A stretch of DNA of 64,000 nucleotides from Pleurocapsa minor GSE-CHR-MK 17-07R (GTDB lineage Bacteria; Chloroflexota; Anaerolineae; Aggregatilineales; Phototrophicaceae), in the NCBI GenBank assembly GCA_019359125.1, contig JAHHHY010000010.1, positions 1-64,000 of the forward strand, written 5' to 3'. Under the pieces are notes generated by a model. That model was not told the origin of the DNA and did not search any database. It worked only from the letters and a program-made list of their open reading frames with translations. Shown piece after piece: positions 16,330 to 25,159 of this stretch (the first letter of the stretch is position 1; the number at the start of each line of letters is the position of its first letter). The translations under genes and the position numbers were made by a program.

Positions 16330-17349
16330 ATGGCGAATCAATTGAAAACCACCCTGCTGTTCGCTGGTCTGACCGGCCTGTTGCTGATGATTGGCTCGGG
16401 GCTGGGCGGAACGACCGGGTTGGTGATCGCGTTTGTGTTTGCCGGGGCAATCAACATGGGCGCGTGGTGGTACTCGGACAAGATTGCCCTGAAGTTCAGT
16501 GGCGCCCGTGAAGTGAGCGAATCCGAGCAGCCCGCGCTGCATCAGCAGGTGGCGGCGCTGGCGGCCAACGCAGGCCTCCCCAAGCCGAAGGTCTACCTGA
16601 TCGACTCGCCCGCGCCGAACGCGTTTGCCACCGGGCGTGACCCGGAACATGGGGTTGTCGCGGTGACCAGCGGCATCATGAACCTGCTCTCGAAAGACGA
16701 GCTGGGCGGCGTGATCGCCCATGAGCTGGCGCACATCAAGCATCGCGATACGCTGATCTCGTCGGTCACGGCGACGATGGCCGGGGCAATCAGCATGATC
16801 GCTGACATGATTATGTGGGCGGCCATCTTTGGCGGCTTCAGCAACAGCGATGATGAAGAAGGCGGCGGTTTCGTGGGCGGATTTGCGATGCTGATTATCG
16901 CGCCGATCGCGGCCATGCTGATTCAGCTGGCGATTTCGCGCTCCCGTGAATTCACGGCGGACGAGGGCGGCGCGCGCATCGCCGGGGATCCGCTGCCGCT
17001 GGCCCGTGCATTGGAAAAGATCGAAGCCTATGTGCAGCAGGGCAGGAATGCCCCGCCGACGGGTGGCACGCCGCAGCGCGCTCCCCAGCCTGCCCGGCAG
17101 CCGCAGCAGCGCCGCCAGGCCCAGACGCCCGGCTATGGCTTTGGCCGCTCGCCCATGCCCGCCCCGGCAATTGCCCCGCAGCTGGAGGCGCGCCCGGCGA
17201 CAGCGCACATGTACATCATCAATCCGCTGGCGGGCGGTGGCCTGATTGGCCTGTTCCGCACGCATCCTGAGACGGCCCAGCGCGTGGAGCGTCTGCACCT
17301 GCTGGCCGAACAGATGCGCTCGTCCTCACCGATCTCTGATCTGGTGTAG
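16330..17349 (+). CDS. htpX: HtpX-like M48 membrane metalloprotease
   Basis: 339 residues. The ATG at 16330 follows GAAAGGA. Two N-terminal membrane helices (~10-50) precede the zinc site HELAH (131-135; VIAHELAHIKH). Two more membrane helices (~140-200) follow, then RSREFTADEGGARI (third zinc ligand Glu) and a C-terminal FRTHPETAQRVERL. It degrades misfolded membrane proteins, with its active site in the cytosol. A Pro/Gln/Arg-rich insert of roughly 50 residues (about 245-295) sits before the last domain and makes it longer than typical HtpX (~290). It is first in an operon with a TfoX-like and a zinc-ribbon protein. Confidence 0.92.
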   Translation: MANQLKTTLLFAGLTGLLLMIGSGLGGTTGLVIAFVFAGAINMGAWWYSDKIALKFSGAREVSESEQPALHQQVAALAANAGLPKPKVYLIDSPAPNAFATGRDPEHGVVAVTSGIMNLLSKDELGGVIAHELAHIKHRDTLISSVTATMAGAISMIADMIMWAAIFGGFSNSDDEEGGGFVGGFAMLIIAPIAAMLIQLAISRSREFTADEGGARIAGDPLPLARALEKIEAYVQQGRNAPPTGGTPQRAPQPARQPQQRRQAQTPGYGFGRSPMPAPAIAPQLEARPATAHMYIINPLAGGGLIGLFRTHPETAQRVERLHLLAEQMRSSSPISDLV

Positions 17350-17363
17350 CCAGGAGGCGTGAT

Positions 17364-17717
17364 ATGCCTGCTGCAGCCCTGAATCATCGGCCCGAAATCA
17401 AGCGCGCGCTGGACGAAATGCTGCTCGGCTCGCGCGAAATGAGTGCCGGCAGGGCATTCGGGTATCCCTGCTATAAAGTGTTCGGCAAGGTGTTCGTGTT
17501 TGTGGGTGGCAGCGGGCTGGGTGTCAAGCTGCCTCCCGCACGCGTGCAGGAGCTGATCGAATCGGATGATCGCTGCCAGCCTTTCGAACCAAAGGAAGGC
17601 CTGGTGTGGAAGAATTGGGTCAGCATTCGACCGCTGACGCCGCTGGAATGTGTGGGACTGGCACCTTTACTGGATGAATCGGCCGAGTATGTAGTGGAGA
17701 AGGAGTTGTCTGGATGA
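17364..17717 (+). CDS. TfoX/YjbR-like small protein
   Basis: 117 residues. AGGAGG lies just upstream, 14 nt after htpX. The pattern of an N-terminal helix, a central GYPCYKVFGKVFVFV strand pair, GLGVKLPPARVQELIE and a late WVSIRPLTPLE resembles the TfoX N-terminal/YjbR (MmcQ) fold, a small alpha/beta DNA-binding-like module. No activity is known for most members. Its stop overlaps the next start (ATGA at 17714), so it is translationally coupled to the zinc-ribbon gene. The family call is by eye and moderate. Confidence 0.6.
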   Translation: MPAAALNHRPEIKRALDEMLLGSREMSAGRAFGYPCYKVFGKVFVFVGGSGLGVKLPPARVQELIESDDRCQPFEPKEGLVWKNWVSIRPLTPLECVGLAPLLDESAEYVVEKELSG

Positions 17718-18049
17718 ACTGCCCGATTGATGGGACAGCACTGGTCATGGCTGACCGGAATGGCATCGAGATTGATTACTGCCCGCAGTGCCGCGGTGTG
17801 TGGCTGGACCGCGGTGAGCTGGACAAAATCATCGAACGCTCTGCAGCCTATGAGACGCAGATGCGCGGGGGTGCGCCGCTGGGACAGGCGGCGGCTGAGC
17901 AGCGCCCGCCCGCCCCGCCGCGCTATCGGGAAGACGATGATGACTATCGTCGCAAGCCCGATTATGATGACGACGACTACAAGCGCTATCCGCAGTACAA
18001 GAAGAAGAAGGGCGGTTTCCTCGGAGATATGTTCGATATCTTCGACTAG
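17714..18049 (+). CDS. Zf-TFIIB-type zinc-ribbon protein
   Basis: 111 residues. The first 45 carry two CxxC-type knuckles, CPIDGTAL near the start (one cysteine) and CPQCRGVWLDRGEL, the hallmark of the small Zf-TFIIB domain family; WLDRGEL is diagnostic. The rest is disordered, rich in Asp/Tyr/Lys/Arg (DDDDY and YKRYPQYKKKK segments), ending with an amphipathic GGFLGDMFDIFD. It overlaps the preceding gene by 4 nt and is the last of the htpX operon. The function of this family is unknown. Confidence 0.8.
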   Translation: MNCPIDGTALVMADRNGIEIDYCPQCRGVWLDRGELDKIIERSAAYETQMRGGAPLGQAAAEQRPPAPPRYREDDDDYRRKPDYDDDDYKRYPQYKKKKGGFLGDMFDIFD

Positions 18050-18170
18050 GCAGACCCGGCAGGCATGTGCCTGAACTCAACTGGGGTCAATGCAGGGTAT
18101 GGGCCAGTTCCGTACCCTGCGTTTGTGTGTCATGTGCAGGTGTTATATCGATGGTTGGGGGGAGTTCACG

Positions 18171-19631
18171 ATGGTGGCAGCGAACAGCACGGCAATCACA
18201 GTGGCGTATGGGGATGGCATCGGGCCGGAAATCATGCGCGCTGCGCTGCAGGTGATGCAGGCAGCGGGCGCCCGGCTGGATATTGAGGAAATCGAGATTG
18301 GCGAGCAGGTGTACAAGCGCGGCTTCACTTCTGGCATCGAGCCGAAGGCATGGGACAGCCTGCGCCGCACGAAAGTATTCTTCAAAGCGCCGATCACGAC
18401 GCCCCAGGGTGGCGGCTACAAAAGCCTGAATGTGACCATCCGCAAGACGCTGGGCCTGTATGCCAATGTGCGGCCGTGTGTGAGCTATGCGCCGTTTGTC
18501 GAGACGCATCACCCGAAGATGGACCTGGTGATCGTGCGCGAAAACGAGGAAGACCTGTACGCGGGCATCGAGCATCGCCAGAGCGACGAAGTCTTTCAGT
18601 GCCTGAAGCTGATTTCGCGCCCCGGCTGCGAGAAGATCGTGCGCTATGCGTTTGAATATGCGCGCGCCAACAAGCGGCGCAAGGTGAGCTGCTTCACCAA
18701 AGACAACATCATGAAGATGACCGACGGCCTGTTTCACAAGGTGTTTGATGAAATCGGCGCCGAGTATCCGGATATCGAGAAAGACCACTGGATCATCGAC
18801 ATCGGCATGGCGCGCGTGGCCACGCACCCCGAACGCTTTGACGTGATTGTCACGCCGAATCTGTATGGCGATATATTGTCGGATGTGACGGCTGAGCTGG
18901 CGGGTTCGGTCGGGCTGGCCGGGTCTGCCAACATCGGCGACCATGTGGCGATGTTCGAGGCGATTCACGGCACCGCGCCGGATATCGCCGGAAAGAACCT
19001 GGCCAACCCGTCTGGTCTGCTGCTGGCTGGCGTGATGATGCTGGCGCATATCGGCCAGCCGGAAGTCGCCACCAACATCCACAATGCCTGGCTGCGCACG
19101 ATTGAAGATGGCATCCACACCAGGGATTTGTATAACGCCGAGCTGACGCGCCATCTGGTGGGGACCGACGCCTTTACCGAGGCGGTCATCGCGCGGCTGG
19201 GACAGCTTCCCAATACGTTCAAGCCGGTGGCCTATGTCGAGGCGGCCACGCAGAAGGTCAAGGCCAGCGTCGTCGCCCGTGAGCCGGCCAAACGCGAGCT
19301 GGTGGGCGTGGATGTATTCCTCGACCATGAAAATCGCGACCCGCAGGCACTGGGCGAAGGCCTGCGTCAGGTGTCTGATGGCGGTTCGCTGGCCCTGAAC
19401 ATGATCACCAACCGCGGCGTGAAGGTGTATCCGAATGGCTTCCCGGAGACCTTCTGCACCGACCACTGGCGCTGCCGTTTCATGGCGGCGGAGCCGGGCG
19501 AGCGCGTGAAGCACTCGCAGGTGCTGGCCCTGCTGGCGCGCCTGATTGACGCCGGCTATGAAGTCATCAAGACCGAGTACTTGTTCAAGTTCGATGGTGA
19601 GCCTGGCTATTCGCTGGGGCAGGGCCAGTAA
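18171..19631 (+). CDS. icd: Isocitrate dehydrogenase, Thermus-like type with C-terminal extension
   Basis: 486 residues. The ATG at 18171 is chosen for GGGGGGAG 7 nt upstream. The dehydrogenase core (1-~330) shows YGDGIGPEIM, the substrate loop LNVTIRKTLGLYANVRP, VIVRENEEDLYAGIEH, the YGDILSD metal site and EAIHGTAPDIAGKNLANP. An extra ~150-residue C-terminal domain follows (from ~335), as in Thermus-type enzymes of ~496 residues; most bacterial ICDs end at ~415. It oxidises isocitrate to 2-oxoglutarate in the TCA cycle. NAD+ versus NADP+ preference cannot be fixed by eye. It is a single gene followed by a long GC palindrome. Confidence 0.9.
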   Translation: MVAANSTAITVAYGDGIGPEIMRAALQVMQAAGARLDIEEIEIGEQVYKRGFTSGIEPKAWDSLRRTKVFFKAPITTPQGGGYKSLNVTIRKTLGLYANVRPCVSYAPFVETHHPKMDLVIVRENEEDLYAGIEHRQSDEVFQCLKLISRPGCEKIVRYAFEYARANKRRKVSCFTKDNIMKMTDGLFHKVFDEIGAEYPDIEKDHWIIDIGMARVATHPERFDVIVTPNLYGDILSDVTAELAGSVGLAGSANIGDHVAMFEAIHGTAPDIAGKNLANPSGLLLAGVMMLAHIGQPEVATNIHNAWLRTIEDGIHTRDLYNAELTRHLVGTDAFTEAVIARLGQLPNTFKPVAYVEAATQKVKASVVAREPAKRELVGVDVFLDHENRDPQALGEGLRQVSDGGSLALNMITNRGVKVYPNGFPETFCTDHWRCRFMAAEPGERVKHSQVLALLARLIDAGYEVIKTEYLFKFDGEPGYSLGQGQ

Positions 19632-19668
19632 TCCCGGTCATAAGCGTGCAGGGACTTAAAGGGCATGG

Positions 19669-19692
19669 GCGGGCGCGTCGCGACGCGCCCGC
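19669..19692. terminator. 24-bp GC palindrome after icd
   Basis: GCGGGCGCGTCG (19669-19680) is followed directly by its exact reverse complement (19681-19692). It would form a strong hairpin 38 nt after the icd stop. Only ACTTTCC follows, so it is an atypical terminator. The remaining ~190 nt before the next gene (19693-19885) hold C-rich repeats of CCTGCCCA type and no gene. Confidence 0.5.
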
Positions 19693-19885
19693 TGACTTTC
19701 CAGACGCGTCCATGCCCGGCCTGCCCACAGCCATTATGCCGCGTAGCGTGCCCCAACCTGCCCAGGTCCACCTGTCCCGCCTGTTCGCAATTTAACATGC
19801 TTTACAACATACTTTGTCTCACTGCCCGGCAGGGCATCAACGACAGTCTTTATCCCGCCTGATACACCAAAAACTGGAAAATCTG

Positions 19886-22800
19886 ATGCAGCGACATCCG
19901 CAGATTACGCGTAACCGCCTGAATAAATTCATCGATAGCCTGAGGACACAGTTGTACGAGGATGCCCGTCCGCTGGCGCTGGAGCATTATGCCGCGCCGG
20001 ACCGGATTCCGTTTGCGCAGGCTGCCGCAGGGCAATATGCCCCGATCAGCTTGGGCCAGACCATCGGGCCAAACTGGTCCACGCACTGGTTCCGGCTGCA
20101 CGTATCCGTGCCGGAGGCCTGGCGCGGTCAGGAAGTCCATCTGCGCTGGGACTCGTCGTGCGAGGCGTGCGTGTGGCAGGATGGCCAGCCGATGCAGGGG
20201 CTGAGCGGCACCGCTGATTATTACCACGCGCCGTATCATGATGCCTACACGGTCAGCGACAGCGCGCGCGGTGGCGAGTCGCTCACGCTGTATATCGAGG
20301 CCGCTGCCAATCATCCATTCGGGGTGACCGAGGGCCACTACGTCGATCGCGTCGGTTTGCTGCGCATGGCTGAAATCGCCGTGTTCCGCCGCGATATCGC
20401 CGACCTGCTGTGGGATATGGTCACGATTGCCGGCATGGCAGAACACCTGCCGTCCGACAGCCCGCGCGCGGGACAGGCGCTGATGACGGCCAATGCGATT
20501 GTCAACGCCTATCTCCCCGGCGATGACGGTTCCATTCGCGACTGCCGCGATCTGGCGCGCGACTTCCTGATGGCGCAGACGGGTGACGGACAGCACGAGA
20601 TTACCGCGATTGGCCATGCACACATCGACACCGCCTGGCTGTGGCCGCTGGCCGAGACGCACCGCAAGTGCATCCGCACGTTCTCCACTGTCATGCGCAT
20701 GATGGAGCGCTATCCCGACTATAAATTCGTGTGTTCGCAGGCGCAGCAGCTGGCCTGGGTGAAAGAAGAACAGCCCGGCCTGTACGCGCAGATCGTGCAG
20801 CGCATCAAAGAGGGGCGCTTCATTCCCACGGGTGGCGCCTGGGTCGAGCCAGACTGTAACCTGCCATCGGGCGAATCGCTGGTGCGCCAGTTCGTGTACG
20901 GACAGAAGTTCTACCAGTCGGAATACGGCTGGATGCCGGGTATTTTCTGGCTGCCTGACACCTTTGGCTATCCGGCGGCCCTGCCGCAGATTATGCGCGG
21001 TGCGGGCATTGAATATTTCCTGACGCAGAAGCTGTCGTGGAACCAGTTCAACAAGCCTAATTTCAGCACCTTTATCTGGCAGGGGCTGGATGGCAGCGAA
21101 GTGCTGACGCATTTCCCCCCGGCCGATACCTACAATGCCATCGCCACCGTGGACGAAGTGCTGCACAGCGTGAAAAACTTCCGCGATCACGGGCGCTCGG
21201 ACAGCAGTTTGTATGTCTACGGCTTTGGCGATGGCGGCGGCGGCCCCACGGTGGACATGGTGGAGCGGCTGATGCGCCTGCGCGATGTGGATGGCATGCC
21301 CCGCGTGCAGATGGCCTCGCCGGAGAGCTTCTTTGAGGGCGTCAAACAGGATGTCGATAACCTGACGACGTGGGTGGGCGAGCTGTATTTTGAGCTGCAT
21401 CGCGGCACATATACCACCCAGGCCTATAACAAGTATGCCAACCGCCGCAGCGAGCTGCTGCTGCGCGATGTGGAGTTCCTGTCTGTGCTGGGCGGGCAAT
21501 ACCCGTCTGACGCGCTGGAACGCCTGTGGAAGCTGGTGCTGCTCAACCAGTTCCACGACATCCTGCCGGGGTCATCGATCAACGAAGTCTATCAGGATTC
21601 CTCGGCAGATTATGCCGCGATCCTGTCTGAAGGCGATGACCTGCGCGACGATGCGCTGGCCAACTTGCTGCCCCCGGCGGGCACGGGTATCGCGCTGGTG
21701 AACACGCTCAGCTTTGCGCGCACCGAAGTGATCGAACTGCCGTTTGAGAACACCAGTCCGTATCGCAGCGCCGCCGGTCATCCGCTGATGATGGTCAGCG
21801 CACCGTCGATGGGTACTGCCCCTGCGCCGAGCGCATCGTTTGCTGGCGAGCTGGTTCGCCTGATCGAAACAGACGGGGCGTTCGTGCTGGAAAACAGCCG
21901 CCTGCGCGCCGTGCTGGATGCAGGCGGTTCGCTGGTCAGCCTGCTGGACAAGCGCCGCAACCGTGAGTCGATCACTGGTCCTGGCAGCAGCTACGTGCTG
22001 TTTGAGGACAAGCCGATCAAGTGGGACGCGTGGGATATGGACGTGTATCACCTGGAGAAGCCGCTCTCGCGCCCGGCGGCGACTGCTGCCCGCGTGATTG
22101 AGAAGGGCGGGCTGCGTGCTGCCGTGGAATTCACGATTCCGCTGAGCGATGTCAGTATGCTGGTGCAGGTCGTGTCGCTGTCCGCAGACAGCCCGCATCT
22201 CGATTTCACCTGCGCCGCCGAATGGCACGAGCGCGAGAAATTCCTCAAGGTGGAATTCCCGCTGGTGGTGCACACGCACAACGCCGTGTACGAGACGCAA
22301 TATGGTATTGTCGAGCGCCCGACGCACTTCAATACGCCGTACGATGTCGCGCGCTTTGAAGTGTGTGCCCAGCGCTGGGGCGCCTTGCGCGAGTATGGCT
22401 TTGGCGTGGCGCTGCTGAATGACAGCAAGTATGGCTACAGCGCTCGCGGGAACATGCTCTCACTGTCGCTGCTGCGGGGACCCAAATGGCCGGATGCCGA
22501 GGCCGACCAGGGAGCGCACCGTTTCCGTTTTGCGCTGCTGCCGTTTGCTGGCGACCTGGCCCCGGTGGTGCAGGCCGGGCTGGCCTTCAATGTGCCGCTG
22601 CTTCCTGTGGCCGATGCGTCTGTGCCGGAAACCAGCTATTTCTCGCTGGATCGTGACACGTGCGTGATTGATGCGGTCAAGCAGGCTGAAGATGGTCAGG
22701 ATGTGGTCGTCCGCCTCTACGAAGCAGTCGGTGGCCGCGGCCGTGTCACGCTGACGGTTGCGCCCGCTTTGGGCATCACCAGCGCGATCCAAACCGACCT

Positions 22801-22900
22801 GCTGGAGCGCCCGATTGAGGCGCCGGTGGCCATCGACGGAAATGCAGTGTCGTTCGATATTCAGCCGTTCCAGATCATCACCCTGAGATTGGGAAGATAG
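19886..22900 (+). CDS. GH38 alpha-mannosidase
   Basis: 1004 residues from the ATG at 19886; an in-frame ATG at 19814 would add 24 residues without support. An N-terminal beta domain (1-~240) precedes the GH38 catalytic core: AIGHAHIDTAWLWPLAETHRK (zinc ligands His-x-Asp), FWLPDTFGYPAALPQIM (nucleophile Asp) and QFHDILPGSSINEVY (third zinc region), then C-terminal beta domains. There is no signal peptide, so it acts in the cytosol on imported manno-oligosaccharides. It trims terminal alpha-mannose with retention, using Zn2+ or Co2+. Length fits the bacterial/vacuolar class II group (~1000). The gene for ModA starts 16 nt downstream. Confidence 0.93.
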   Translation: MQRHPQITRNRLNKFIDSLRTQLYEDARPLALEHYAAPDRIPFAQAAAGQYAPISLGQTIGPNWSTHWFRLHVSVPEAWRGQEVHLRWDSSCEACVWQDGQPMQGLSGTADYYHAPYHDAYTVSDSARGGESLTLYIEAAANHPFGVTEGHYVDRVGLLRMAEIAVFRRDIADLLWDMVTIAGMAEHLPSDSPRAGQALMTANAIVNAYLPGDDGSIRDCRDLARDFLMAQTGDGQHEITAIGHAHIDTAWLWPLAETHRKCIRTFSTVMRMMERYPDYKFVCSQAQQLAWVKEEQPGLYAQIVQRIKEGRFIPTGGAWVEPDCNLPSGESLVRQFVYGQKFYQSEYGWMPGIFWLPDTFGYPAALPQIMRGAGIEYFLTQKLSWNQFNKPNFSTFIWQGLDGSEVLTHFPPADTYNAIATVDEVLHSVKNFRDHGRSDSSLYVYGFGDGGGGPTVDMVERLMRLRDVDGMPRVQMASPESFFEGVKQDVDNLTTWVGELYFELHRGTYTTQAYNKYANRRSELLLRDVEFLSVLGGQYPSDALERLWKLVLLNQFHDILPGSSINEVYQDSSADYAAILSEGDDLRDDALANLLPPAGTGIALVNTLSFARTEVIELPFENTSPYRSAAGHPLMMVSAPSMGTAPAPSASFAGELVRLIETDGAFVLENSRLRAVLDAGGSLVSLLDKRRNRESITGPGSSYVLFEDKPIKWDAWDMDVYHLEKPLSRPAATAARVIEKGGLRAAVEFTIPLSDVSMLVQVVSLSADSPHLDFTCAAEWHEREKFLKVEFPLVVHTHNAVYETQYGIVERPTHFNTPYDVARFEVCAQRWGALREYGFGVALLNDSKYGYSARGNMLSLSLLRGPKWPDAEADQGAHRFRFALLPFAGDLAPVVQAGLAFNVPLLPVADASVPETSYFSLDRDTCVIDAVKQAEDGQDVVVRLYEAVGGRGRVTLTVAPALGITSAIQTDLLERPIEAPVAIDGNAVSFDIQPFQIITLRLGR

Positions 22901-22916
22901 TTCAGGAGACAGCTCC

Positions 22917-23717
22917 ATGCCCTTGTTTCGCCGCGTTCTTGTGCTGGTCATCACCCTGCTGATGTTTGTCTTGCCCGCAGGTGCGCAGGATGAGCCGGTG
23001 ACACTCACGGTCTATGCCGCGGCATCGCTGACCGATGCGTTCGAGGACATCGGGGGGGCGTTTCAGGCAGCGTATCCGCAGGTGACGATCGTGTTCAACT
23101 TCGGCAGCTCGTCAGACCTGGCAGCCCAGCTTGCTGAAGGCGCGCCGGGAGATGTCTTTGCCAGCGCGAATCGGCGTCAGCTCGCGGCAGCACGCGAGGC
23201 AGGGCGCATTGACGGGGCTTCGTTTGTATTTGCGCGCAATCGGCTGGTTGTCGCGCTGCCGGGGGACAATCCGGCGGGCATCCAGACGCTGAGTGACCTG
23301 GCGAATCCTGGCGTGCGCCTGGTGATTGCCGCGCCTGACGTGCCCGTGCGCGATTATACCGACACGATGCTGGCGCGCATAGCCGAGGACAGCGCGTATG
23401 GGCCAGCGTTTAGCGAGGCTGTGCTGGCGAATGTGGTGTCTGAAGAAGGCAATGTGCGCCAGGTGGCGGCAAAAGTCGCGCTGGGCGAGGCCGATGCCGG
23501 CATCGTGTATGCCTCGGATATCACCGCCGATATTCGCGACCAGGTGGTCACGCTGGATGTGCCGGATGCGTTTAACACGCTGGCGACCTATCCGATCGGC
23601 ATCACTGACGACACGGCGCAGCCTGAATGGGCGCGCATGTTTGTCCAGTTTGTACTGTCCGAGGCTGGGCAGGCGGCGCTGGCCGACGCCGGATTCATCC
23701 CCGTGCGCAGGTTTTAA
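22917..23717 (+). CDS. modA: ModA-like molybdate-binding protein
   Basis: 266 residues, with AGGAGA upstream of the ATG. The signal peptide (1-23, ending LPAGA|Q) has no lipobox. The mature part shows the ModA pattern VYAAASLTDAFEDIGGAF, FGSSSDLAAQLAEGAPGDVFASAN and late EADAGIVYASD. It would capture molybdate or tungstate outside the membrane for a ModBC transporter, but no modB or modC lies in the window. Placement 16 nt behind a mannosidase gene is unusual. Confidence 0.85.
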   Translation: MPLFRRVLVLVITLLMFVLPAGAQDEPVTLTVYAAASLTDAFEDIGGAFQAAYPQVTIVFNFGSSSDLAAQLAEGAPGDVFASANRRQLAAAREAGRIDGASFVFARNRLVVALPGDNPAGIQTLSDLANPGVRLVIAAPDVPVRDYTDTMLARIAEDSAYGPAFSEAVLANVVSEEGNVRQVAAKVALGEADAGIVYASDITADIRDQVVTLDVPDAFNTLATYPIGITDDTAQPEWARMFVQFVLSEAGQAALADAGFIPVRRF

Positions 23718-23718
23718 G

Positions 23719-23737
23719 GCGCTGTTTAACCCAGCGC
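23719..23737. terminator. Small hairpin between convergent modA and CAP-protein genes
   Basis: GCGCTG (23719-23724) pairs with CAGCGC (23732-23737) in the 34-nt gap between convergent genes. No clear T-run on either side. Confidence 0.35.
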
Positions 23738-23751
23738 GCATCAATATTTGA

Positions 23752-25041
23752 CTAGGGCCAGGTGATGACACACTGGCCCGCCAGCGCGTCACAGGTGCCC
23801 ACGGTGACCTGATTGTTGGTGATCGTCACGGTGGTATCGCGCCAGAAGGCCCGGTCGGGCGTAAATTGCACGCTGCTGAGCAGATAACGGCAGCCACTGG
23901 TATTGGCACCTCCACCCGAAGTGGTCACAGCGACACAGTCGCGCGAGCCGAAACGGGTCGTGTTGAACTGCGCCACGCGGGTCCAGTTTGAAATCGAAAT
24001 GCGCCCAGTCGCTGACGAAATTTCCAGCCCAGTGACATCCAGCGGGACCGCCGATGTGTTTTGCATGAGCAGGCTGTTGCGCGTGAAGGTGATCGTCAGC
24101 GTATTGCCGCCAGACGCTGCCGCCGTTGGCGTCGCGGGTGCTGGTGGCGGGGCCACTGGCGCGGCGCCTGCTGTCGTGGCCTGCGCCCCTGGGGTTACGC
24201 TGGGTGCTGTCGGGGTTGGCGGCGGGCTGGTTGGCGTTGGCATGGCAGCCTGTGCCGGGGCCTCCAGCACGGCGATATCCTTGCTGAGATCGACGATGTC
24301 CAGGGATTGCGCGCTGCCGGTCGTATACAGCACGGTGACTTGTCCTGATGTGCCGGGCGGCAGGGGTATGGTGGGCGCCCAGGGCATGTCGCCTCCCAGC
24401 GGGCGGCCCGCTGCATCGAACAGGCGGACGCGGGTTTCTGCTGCTGTCGCAGCATAACGCGACTGCTCACGCGAGAGATAGAGCGTGTTTGCATTTGGGG
24501 CGAGCATGGCCGGCAGCACCTCTGGGCGGGCGCCAAACACGATATAGAAAATGTAGCCGTTGCGCACGGGCAGCGCGGCAACGCCAACCTCGCGGTAGGC
24601 AGGATTCAACGCAGTGCGCCTGTGGATGGACGATCCCTGCCAGAAGCCCACCGCTGAGGCGACGCTGCCTTCAGCGGCATTCTCGCCGATCTCCACCCGG
24701 TCTGCGTTCTGGTAAAACGGCCAGTTGTAGGCCTGCACGCCGCGCACGCGCGGATCACGCCCGCTGGCATCCTGATGATACAACCCCTGCGCTGCGATGC
24801 GGGTCCAGTTTGGATACACATAGCGCGCCTGGTCGAGGGCCATCTGGGCCAGTGTTTCATTTTCGGCCAGCGGAAACAGCCCCTGGCTGACGCGCCAGCT
24901 GTTCACGCGGGCCAGCACCTCTAGCGCGATCGTTCGATTGGTGGGCGGGATGTCCTGGGCCAGCAGGGCTGGCAGCCCGGCAACACCCAGCAAAAGCAGC
25001 AGCATTCCGGTCAGCAGCACCACAACGCGTTTCGGCATCAT
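23752..25041 (-). CDS. Secreted CAP (SCP/PR1)-domain protein with Thr/Pro linker
   Basis: 429 residues from the ATG at 25041 (25038 also possible). Signal peptide of ~28 residues ends LPALLA|Q. A CAP domain (~35-175) shows VLARVNSWRVSQGLFPLAENETLAQMALDQA, YHQDASG, an ENAA segment and a late YIFYIVFGAR. A beta segment (~185-250), a Pro/Thr/Ala-rich linker (~255-310) and a C-terminal beta domain (~315-429) with four cysteines follow. CAP proteins bind lipids or act in cell-surface processes; the bacterial role is unclear. An own promoter with TATAAT is seen at 25116-25142. The linker and the extra domain suggest a cell-surface protein. Confidence 0.8.
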   Translation of the reverse strand: MMPKRVVVLLTGMLLLLLGVAGLPALLAQDIPPTNRTIALEVLARVNSWRVSQGLFPLAENETLAQMALDQARYVYPNWTRIAAQGLYHQDASGRDPRVRGVQAYNWPFYQNADRVEIGENAAEGSVASAVGFWQGSSIHRRTALNPAYREVGVAALPVRNGYIFYIVFGARPEVLPAMLAPNANTLYLSREQSRYAATAAETRVRLFDAAGRPLGGDMPWAPTIPLPPGTSGQVTVLYTTGSAQSLDIVDLSKDIAVLEAPAQAAMPTPTSPPPTPTAPSVTPGAQATTAGAAPVAPPPAPATPTAAASGGNTLTITFTRNSLLMQNTSAVPLDVTGLEISSATGRISISNWTRVAQFNTTRFGSRDCVAVTTSGGGANTSGCRYLLSSVQFTPDRAFWRDTTVTITNNQVTVGTCDALAGQCVITWP

Positions 25042-25073
25042 TTCAGGCGGCTTTTCTTCACCATCAGGCACAC

Positions 25074-25113
25074 AGTTCAGGACAGAAGTATTACAGCGCT
25101 TCTGCCCTGAACT
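25074..25113. repeat. Interrupted inverted repeat in the leader of the CAP-protein gene
   Basis: AGTTCAGG (25074-25081) and AGAAG (25084-25088) pair with CTTCT (25099-25103) and CCTGAACT (25106-25113). It lies between the -10 box at 25116 and the start at 25041, so it would be at the very 5' end of the mRNA. It may act as a stabilising hairpin or operator. Confidence 0.5.
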
Positions 25114-25115
25114 TT

Positions 25116-25142
25116 ATTATACGCGGGTAGTAATTTGTGCAA
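25116..25142 (-). promoter_or_regulatory. Promoter of the CAP-protein gene
   Basis: Minus strand: TTGCAC (25142-25137), 15-nt spacer, perfect TATAAT (25121-25116). It lies behind the stop of the epimerase gene (25160), so the CAP gene has its own transcript. Confidence 0.5.
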
Positions 25143-25159
25143 GTGGGGAACTATTAAGG

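Noticed and set aside
19693-19885. C-rich repeated CCTGCCCA-type stretches as a possible CRISPR or repeat array
   Set aside because: Units are too short and irregular, without spacers; treated as low-complexity intergenic DNA.
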